DNA of 64,000 nucleotides from DATFVA01 sp963721075 (lineage in GTDB: Bacteria > Bacteroidota > Ignavibacteria > Ignavibacteriales > Ignavibacteriaceae), in NCBI GenBank assembly GCA_963721075.1, contig CAVRHV010000013.1, positions 124,001 through 188,000 on the forward strand, given 5' to 3'. Below, piece by piece: positions 58,257 to 64,000 of this stretch; position 1 is the first letter of the stretch; every line of letters starts with the position of its first letter. The position numbers were made by a program, and so were the translations under genes. A model generated the notes under the pieces. That model was not told the DNA's origin. It saw only the letters and a list, made by a program, of their open reading frames with translations, and did no database searches.

Positions 58257-60860
58257 ATGTCGCCCTCTGAAGCTCTGAAAAAATATTTTTCGTACGATAA
58301 TTTCCGGTCTGCCCAGGAAGAAATCGTTACCTCTATTCTTAAAGGCAAGAATATACTTGCTGTGCTGCCTACCGGAGCAGGAAAGTCAGTCTGCTACCAA
58401 ATTCCCGCCATAATTTCGAATGACTTCTCTATTGTAATATCCCCGCTTATCGCTCTTATGAAGGACCAGGTTGACAACCTCAACCGTGAAGAAAAAATTG
58501 CTGCTTTTATTAACAGTACTATGAGCTTCAGGGAAGCTGAAATGGTTCTTCAGGATATTTCATACGGTAAAATAAAACTACTTTATGTTTCACCGGAAAG
58601 ACTGGAAAATATTCTCTTCGCGGAAAGAATAAAAAAGCTGAATCCCAATTTCCTGTTTGTAGATGAAGCACACTGCATCAGTCAATGGGGTCATAATTTT
58701 CGTCCGAGCTACAGCAAAATAAAAGAATTTGCAGACTTTGTTTCGATAAAGAAAATATCTGCCTTCACCGCCACCGCAACTCCTGAAGTAGTTAAGGATA
58801 TAGTCAAACAGCTTGGTCTTAAAGATCCCCGAATTTTCGTTAAGGGATTCGAGCGGGAAAACCTTCATCTCAACGTATTACCCGGTTCAAAAAAATTCGA
58901 AAAATGCATTGAACTGATATCTGTTTATAAAACCCCTGCTATTATTTACACTTCCTCAAGGAAGAAGACAGAAGAGATCTCCGAATATCTTTTGCTCCAC
59001 CGTATCAGCAGCGCAGCATACCATGCAGGCATGCACCCGGAAGAAAGGAAAAGGATACAGGAGGCCTTTATAAATGACGAAATAATGGTTATCTGTGCAA
59101 CTAATGCATTCGGTATGGGCATTGATAAAAAGGATATTCGTCTTATAATCCACTTTAGTACTCCCGGATCTGTTGAAAATTACTATCAGGAAATCGGAAG
59201 GGCAGGAAGAGACGGCAAAGAATCTTATATATATCTGCTTCACGATGATTCAGATTTGTCCATACAAAATTATTTTCTTTCAAATTCATATCCCGATAAG
59301 AAGTTAATCCAGGACGTATATAATGCTGTCTGCGACTACGGGAAAATAGCTTTGGGTAATTTATCGGATAAAGAGATTCCTGTTAATCCTGAATTTATAG
59401 GAGCGTTTACACAAAAGAAGTTAAACCGGGGACTTCTTTATTCCGCTTTAAGATACCTGGAAGAAGGCGGCTACCTTAAAGTTCTGTCAGAATACGACAG
59501 GAGATCCACTTTACAGATTAATTTTGATAAAAATGAACTCAGAAAGTTTGTGGAGAATGTTTCCAGCAATACTGTTAAAGAAACTATCCTGCTGCTGCTC
59601 AGAGAATACGGCAGCAGTGCTATTGGCTCGCCTGTACAATTTTCGATCTCAGACCTGACAAACTATCTTGAATTAACGGAGAAGGAAATTGAAGAAGGGT
59701 TAATAACTCTTGAAAATCTCGGGGTAATATCTTACAGAAAAGCCGCTGCAAGTGATTCCGTGATTCTCACTTCACCCCGGGTACCCGAGACACGGCTTTC
59801 GATTAATTTTAAGAAAATAAATGAGACCTACCTGCACTCACAGAACAAGCTGGATCGTATGGTAGAATACGTCTTTACCGCAGAATGCAGATTTCGTTAT
59901 ATCCTGGATTATTTCGGCGAGGAAGTAGAGGAATACAGATGCGGGAAATGCGACAGATGTACAATGGAGGAAGAGGTTCCGGAATCTGTAAGAGAATATA
60001 TTTCCGAGCTCATTCTGAGGACGGTAAGAATGCTTAACGGTAAGACCACTAAGACAGTGCTTCTCGATGTTCTGAAAGGGAAAGGCTCAGAGATCAGCCT
60101 TACGAGGATTGCTACGTTTGGTTCCTGCAGAAATTATGACCTCAATGAAATAAAAACTGTAGTCCAGGATCTTGTCACACGCAAAAAATTATCAATGGAA
60201 GGTTCTTCATTAAGGATCAATGAAGAAGAGAATTTATTTATAGACGAGACCGATGATCTTCCTTTTGGTTTGGTAACGAATTATGAAAAAGATCTTGAAT
60301 TATTTAATCTTCTCAGGGAGATAAGAAATAAAGCTTCGCGCAAGTTTCTGCAGTCGGCATATCTTATCTGTCCCGATGATGTTCTTCGTGAGATAGCGCG
60401 TATACGGCCTAAAACAAAAGCGGAAATTCTTGCCGTGAAGGGATTTACGAACAGAATGTTCAATAAAACGGGGAATGATTTCCTCGAGGCTGTTAATTCT
60501 CTTGATTCCGCAAAAACAGATACGATAAAAGAGATACCTTCAAATATTCAGGAGACTTACCTTCTGATTAAAAAAGGATACGGACTCACAGCCATAGCTT
60601 CTATGCGGAAACTATCTGAAGCCGTCATATCTATGCAGATAGAAACTATTATTGAATATGAACCGGAAATAGAAGTGGAAAAGCTTTTCGGAGATGCCGA
60701 TTATAAAAAGGTGATGAATGAAATAAAAAAGGGTAATACAGAGATTAAAAGTCTTAAAGCAAGATTAAATAACGAGGTTGCCTATCCCCTTCTCAGGATA
60801 GCTCTGGCAAAACATAAATTTACTTCTTCTGATCCTTCAGACTATCAACGCGCGCAATAG
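58257..60860 (+). CDS. recQ: ATP-dependent DNA helicase RecQ, long form
   Basis: 867 residues; typical bacterial RecQ is about 600-730. Helicase core: FRSAQEEIV, Walker A PTGAGKS (38-44), DEAH (136-139), TATATPEV, YHAGMHPEERKRIQEAF, ATNAFGMGIDK, QEIGRAGRDG. RQC zinc cysteines around 544 and 562/565/568 (CGKCDRC). HRDC domain about 681-755. The remaining ~110 residues (SNIQETYLLIKKGYGLTAIA) resemble the HTH_40 module found on long RecQ proteins. It acts in recombination and fork repair. Confidence 0.93.
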   Translation: MSPSEALKKYFSYDNFRSAQEEIVTSILKGKNILAVLPTGAGKSVCYQIPAIISNDFSIVISPLIALMKDQVDNLNREEKIAAFINSTMSFREAEMVLQDISYGKIKLLYVSPERLENILFAERIKKLNPNFLFVDEAHCISQWGHNFRPSYSKIKEFADFVSIKKISAFTATATPEVVKDIVKQLGLKDPRIFVKGFERENLHLNVLPGSKKFEKCIELISVYKTPAIIYTSSRKKTEEISEYLLLHRISSAAYHAGMHPEERKRIQEAFINDEIMVICATNAFGMGIDKKDIRLIIHFSTPGSVENYYQEIGRAGRDGKESYIYLLHDDSDLSIQNYFLSNSYPDKKLIQDVYNAVCDYGKIALGNLSDKEIPVNPEFIGAFTQKKLNRGLLYSALRYLEEGGYLKVLSEYDRRSTLQINFDKNELRKFVENVSSNTVKETILLLLREYGSSAIGSPVQFSISDLTNYLELTEKEIEEGLITLENLGVISYRKAAASDSVILTSPRVPETRLSINFKKINETYLHSQNKLDRMVEYVFTAECRFRYILDYFGEEVEEYRCGKCDRCTMEEEVPESVREYISELILRTVRMLNGKTTKTVLLDVLKGKGSEISLTRIATFGSCRNYDLNEIKTVVQDLVTRKKLSMEGSSLRINEEENLFIDETDDLPFGLVTNYEKDLELFNLLREIRNKASRKFLQSAYLICPDDVLREIARIRPKTKAEILAVKGFTNRMFNKTGNDFLEAVNSLDSAKTDTIKEIPSNIQETYLLIKKGYGLTAIASMRKLSEAVISMQIETIIEYEPEIEVEKLFGDADYKKVMNEIKKGNTEIKSLKARLNNEVAYPLLRIALAKHKFTSSDPSDYQRAQ

Positions 60861-61101
60861 CTTCATCGTAGAACTGTTCCCATAATTCCGGATTATCATT
60901 AAAATATTCAAATACCGATTCATACCTTTCTTCAGTAATTCCATGCTTTTTCAGTATTTCTGCTTTAAGCTGCTGAATGTCTGTGCTGTCATTTTTTAAG
61001 GTATCCTGAGCAATCCTTAAATCAACATAAGCATCTACAAACCGCTGATGATCGGCTTCTTTTTCGGAACAGGATGCAGCCGGGAGAGAAAAGAGAATCA
61101 A
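60820..61101 (-). CDS. Small lipoprotein, DUF4296-like
   Basis: At least 93 residues with lipobox PAASC. The mature part (FVDAYVDLRIAQDTL ... KKHGITEERYESVFEYFNDNPELWEQFYDEAI) matches the helical DUF4296 type seen in Bacteroidetes. The frame is open upstream and a better signal peptide (VKSILPVLLILFSLPAAS) is gained by extending to about 61130, but no ATG exists there, so the start is uncertain. Overlaps the recQ stop by 41 bases tail to tail. Confidence 0.65.
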   Translation of the reverse strand: MILFSLPAASCSEKEADHQRFVDAYVDLRIAQDTLKNDSTDIQQLKAEILKKHGITEERYESVFEYFNDNPELWEQFYDEAIARVDSLKDQKK

Positions 61102-61166
61102 TAAAACCGGCAGAATACTTTTTACGGCCGTATGGAAAATATTGTTTATGATCAGATACCTCGGAT

Positions 61167-62069
61167 CTATTTCATCTTTTTGCTGGCTTCAAAAAGAATT
61201 TTTTTCTCTTTCTCGCTAAGGTTCTGGTAGCCCGACTGGCTTATCTTATCGAGGATTCTGTCAATTTCCTCCTGGGAAATCTCATCTTTACCTGATTTAT
61301 CCTCCTCTTTAATCTCATAGAACTTAGCTTCCTGTACATTATCTTCCTTCTTTTTGAAAGCGTCTGAAATTCCCCCAAAAGGATTATACGGCTTTTTAGG
61401 CTTATTGGATGAGCTGCGGAAAATGTTCCCGAGTGAAAAAGTAGTCTTCTTATCAACCATTATATAAATAAAGCCTGCCAGCGCACCGCCCAGGTGGGCA
61501 AGATGAGCAACACTTCCGCCCTGCGGGACAGCATAAAGCTCGAGCAGGATATAACCTATAATAAGATATTTAGCCTTAATAGGTATGAAGAAATAAAGGA
61601 ATATGTAGCGGTTCGGGAAAACCATAGCAAATGCAATAAGAACACCGAAAATGGCACCGGATGCACCTATTGTAGGAGCAAGGGGTTCGTTAAACAAAGG
61701 AGGAAATATCAGCTGAGTAATTCCGGCAGCAACCCCGCACATCAGGTAGAATATGAGAAACTTTTTTGAGCCCCACATATTTTCTATTTCAATTCCGAAC
61801 ATCCAGAGTGCAAACATATTGAACAGAATATGCATAAAGCCGCCGTGCATAAACTGGTAGGTTATAAGCTGCCACACCTGGAAATTATAACCCAAAGGAT
61901 TAAGTGCAAACCAGTGGTCGAGGAAATAAGTACCGGGCACACCCTGGAAAGTCAGTCCCTGCATTAAGAGCTGAAAGAAAAATACGACTCCGTTTATAAT
62001 CAAAAGGTTTTTAATTACCGGGGGAAAGAAACTGAATCCGAACCCTCCTGGCTTATAATAATTACTCAC
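61167..62069 (-). CDS. Rhomboid-family intramembrane serine protease
   Basis: 300 residues with six to seven membrane helices in the first 210. The catalytic dyad is Ser137 (GASGAIFG) and His192 (AHLGGALAG), with the supporting HGGFMHILFNM motif (His75, Asn84). The soluble tail is long, highly charged and helical. Rhomboids cut within membrane helices; the substrate is unknown. It sits 27 bases downstream of pgk. Confidence 0.9.
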   Translation of the reverse strand: MSNYYKPGGFGFSFFPPVIKNLLIINGVVFFFQLLMQGLTFQGVPGTYFLDHWFALNPLGYNFQVWQLITYQFMHGGFMHILFNMFALWMFGIEIENMWGSKKFLIFYLMCGVAAGITQLIFPPLFNEPLAPTIGASGAIFGVLIAFAMVFPNRYIFLYFFIPIKAKYLIIGYILLELYAVPQGGSVAHLAHLGGALAGFIYIMVDKKTTFSLGNIFRSSSNKPKKPYNPFGGISDAFKKKEDNVQEAKFYEIKEEDKSGKDEISQEEIDRILDKISQSGYQNLSEKEKKILFEASKKMK

Positions 62070-62096
62070 TAACTATTCCTTTATTTTCAATCAAAA

Positions 62097-63297
62097 TTAT
62101 TTTGAATCACTAAGAGCTGCAACACCGGGAAGAGTTTTGCCTTCCAGAAATTCAAGTGAAGCTCCGCCTCCTGTAGAGACGTGCGATACCTTATCATCCA
62201 GTCCTGCCTTTGTAATAGCAGCCGCGGAATCTCCGCCTCCTATTACTGTAACGGCACCTTTTTCGGTAGCATCGGCCAGTGTCTTTGCAATAGCAAAAGT
62301 ACCTTTGGCAAAATTATCCATCTCAAAAACGCCCATAGGGCCATTCCAGACGATAGTTTTCGATCTCATCAGCTCTTCAGAGAACAATTTAATTGTTTCA
62401 CTGCCTATATCCAATCCCATTTTATCCGAGGGAATGTTATCTGCTTTTACAGTCTCAGAAGGAGAATCGTTCTTAAATTCAGAAGCAACGACAACATCGA
62501 CAGGTAGGAGAAATTTAATTTTAGACCCTTCGGCCTTTTTGAGTACTTCTTTTGCAAGGTTAAGCTTTTCCTCCTCAAGAAGTGATTTCCCAATCTCTTT
62601 ACCCTGTGCCTTGAAGAACGTAAAGGCCATTCCGCCGCCGATTATCAGGGTATCTACCTTATCAAAAAGATTCATTATTACATCTATTTTACCGGATATT
62701 TTTGCCCCTCCGAGTATTGCACAATAAGGCCTTTCGGGTTTACTGAGAGCCGATCCAAGATAATCAAGTTCCTTCTGCATCAGGTATCCTGCAGCGCAGG
62801 TATCAATATAGTGAGTCACTCCTTCGGTCGAAGCATTGAGCCCTGTGAGCAGTTCCGAACGCATCATTTACATAAACGTCACCGAACCCGGCTAGTTTTT
62901 CTGCAAAGGCGCTGTCATTCTTTTCCTCTTCGGCATGAAATCTCAGGTTCTCGAGAAGGATCACTTCGCCGTCTTTCATACCATCAACCATTTTTTTAAC
63001 TTCATCACCTATACAATCGGGCGCAAGTTTAACTTCTTTACCCAGCAGCTCGCTTAGCTTTTCAGCAGCAGGTTTAAGGCTGAATTCCGGCTTCACCTTT
63101 CCTTTTGGTCTGCCCAGATGACTCATCAAAATCGCTTTTCCGCCGTCGTGTATGATTTTTTTAATTGTCGGAAGTGAAGCGGTAATTCTTCTATCGTCCG
63201 TCACTCTCTGGTTCTCATCCAGAGGAACGTTGAAATCAACTCTTACAAGCACACGCTTGTCTTTAAGATCTATGCTATCAATTGAAAGCTTTTTCAT
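62097..63297 (-). CDS. pgk: Phosphoglycerate kinase, one frame break
   Basis: Glycolytic enzyme, 1,3-bisphosphoglycerate + ADP to 3-phosphoglycerate + ATP. Repaired length is about 400 residues, as usual. N-terminal part: VLVRVDFNVPLDENQRVTDD, SHLGRPKG, LLENLRFHAEEEKND, YVNDAFGTAHRA. C-terminal part begins STEGVTHYIDTCAAGYLMQ and includes LGGAKISGKIDV, NGPMGVFEMDNFAKGT, VIGGGDSAAAI and VSTGGGASLEFLEGK. The break is one extra base in TT at 62836-62837 (AA on the coding strand), which restores HRAHASTEG. Such a central gene is unlikely to be a pseudogene. Confidence 0.95.
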
Positions 63298-63325
63298 AAT
63301 CTTTCCGGGTTTGAAGTCTCTTTAT

Positions 63326-63354
63326 AAAAAAAGGGGACGAAAGGAATCGTCCCC
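63326..63354 (-). terminator. Rho-independent terminator between gap and pgk
   Basis: 8-bp stem GGGGACGA / TCGTCCCC with a six-base loop (63333-63354), followed on the minus strand by seven T (63326-63332). It is just downstream of the gap stop and only 29 bases before the pgk start, so it may attenuate pgk relative to gap. Confidence 0.88.
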
Positions 63355-63363
63355 CGATCAAAT

Positions 63364-63999
63364 TTATTTTGCAACTTTTTTCATCAGATCGACAACGCGG
63401 CAGGAATAACCCCACTCGTTATCGTACCAGCCGACTGCCTTAACCATATTGCCGATAACCATTGTTGAAAGAGAATCATATATACAAGAAGCCGGATTAC
63501 CCACTATATCTGCAGATACAAGCGGATCTTCGGTATATTCTAGTACTCCCTTCATTGGACCGTCAGCAGCCTTTTTCATAGCCGCGTTAACTTCCTCAAT
63601 AGTAACTTCTTTCTTTAGTGTAGCAACGAAATCCGTAATAGATCCGTCAGGTGTCGGTACGCGAAGAGAAAAACCATCAAGCTTACCTTTCAGTTCAGGA
63701 ATTACTTTTGCTACTGTTTTAGCTGCCCCGGTAGTAGTCGGGATTATAGACACCGCAGCTGATCTTGCTCTTCTGAGGTCACTATGCGGAAGATCCAGCA
63801 GTCTCTGATCGTTTGTATATGAGTGAACTGTTGTCATCAAACCTTTTTCAATCCCGAAAGAATCGTTCAATACTTTAACCATGGGCGCCAGACAGTTTGT
63901 TGTGCACGATGCATTGGAAATAACTTTTTCATCACCTTTAATTACTTCATCATTAACACCCAGCACCACAGTTGCATCTATATCGCCTTTGGCGGGCAC
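63364..63999 (-). CDS. gap: Glyceraldehyde-3-phosphate dehydrogenase, N-terminus cut off by window
   Basis: About 211 C-terminal residues of a ~335-residue enzyme. Catalytic Cys in SNASCTTNCLAP, HSYTNDQRLLDLPH (catalytic His/phosphate sites), RRARSAAVSIIPTTTGAAK, LRVPTPDGSITD and the C-terminal WYDNEWGYSCRVVDL. The NAD-binding N-terminal domain lies beyond base 64000. Gene order gap-pgk on the minus strand is the common glycolytic arrangement. Confidence 0.96.
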   Translation of the reverse strand: MPAKGDIDATVVLGVNDEVIKGDEKVISNASCTTNCLAPMVKVLNDSFGIEKGLMTTVHSYTNDQRLLDLPHSDLRRARSAAVSIIPTTTGAAKTVAKVIPELKGKLDGFSLRVPTPDGSITDFVATLKKEVTIEEVNAAMKKAADGPMKGVLEYTEDPLVSADIVGNPASCIYDSLSTMVIGNMVKAVGWYDNEWGYSCRVVDLMKKVAK

Positions 64000-64000
64000 T

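Noticed and set aside
8157..62837. A shared programmed +1 frameshift or RNA-editing system acting on twelve genes
   Set aside because: The sequences at the breaks have no common slippery codon pair, stop codon or flanking element, and three breaks go the other way. Error or unrelated mutations explain them more simply.

Overview
The window looks like a contiguous piece of a chromosome from the FCB (Bacteroidota/Ignavibacteriota/Chlorobi) group. The best guess is an Ignavibacteria-like lineage. Three large exported proteins end in a type IX secretion (T9SS) sorting domain containing the PNPFNPST motif. There is a probable T9SS plug-domain protein, an LptD-type outer-membrane assembly protein (so a Gram-negative envelope) and a three-subunit proton-translocating transhydrogenase. 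Unlike classical Bacteroidetes, several genes have clear Shine-Dalgarno sites (rpsA, pntA) and TTG starts are frequent. No tRNA, rRNA, CRISPR array, IS element or prophage was seen.

Layout. 1-8 kb (+): information-processing genes: lon (5' end cut off), msrC, dnaX, cmk, rpsA, mtaB. 8-17 kb (mostly -): envelope genes and hypotheticals (LptD-like protein, YacP-like NYN protein, ROK kinase, a lipoprotein, a Gfo/Idh dehydrogenase, the plug-like protein). 17-20 kb (-): pntA1-pntA2-pntB. 20-22 kb (-): aguB-aguA, agmatine to putrescine. 22-24.5 kb (-): two tandem genes made of 24-residue MORN/YwqK-like repeats. 24.6-30.1 kb (-): an accessory stretch with a barrel protein, a broken T9SS cargo gene, DinB, a TPR-Arr (rifamycin ADP-ribosyltransferase-like) fusion, a deleted VOC gene, a methyltransferase and a DUF5808 protein. 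30.3-34.6 kb (+): mutS, a DUF1684 lipoprotein, DAHP synthase. 34.6-35.2 kb: a 613-bp gene-free stretch with REP-like hairpins. 35.2-47.4 kb (+): a co-directional set of TreT-like glycosyltransferase, esterase, ATP-grasp ligase, GCS2-type carboxylate-amine ligase, class I glutamine amidotransferase, a second putative ATP-grasp protein, a very large GH13 enzyme and a secreted PQQ-type sugar dehydrogenase. 47.5-58.1 kb (-): COG2509 flavoprotein, SDR, ackA, 3-hydroxyacyl-CoA dehydrogenase, lipoprotein, ABC-2 transporter, secreted beta-propeller. 58.2-60.9 kb (+): recQ. 60.8-64 kb (-): lipoprotein, rhomboid protease, pgk, gap (cut by the window end).

The most promising uncharacterised system is the 35.2-45.4 kb set, in which peptide-bond-forming amidoligases sit with trehalose/alpha-glucan enzymes. 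The most specific mechanistic prediction is an A9 slippage site in dnaX: both alternative frames stop almost at once, which would give a short gamma subunit of about 379-380 residues. A second A-tract (A10) lies in cmk.

A caution for any user: fifteen apparent single-base indels and one in-frame stop break otherwise well-conserved genes, including the central glycolytic gene pgk. Twelve look like one extra base, often in a short homopolymer. This fits sequence or assembly error better than true gene decay, so I describe the broken genes as whole genes and give the break positions.
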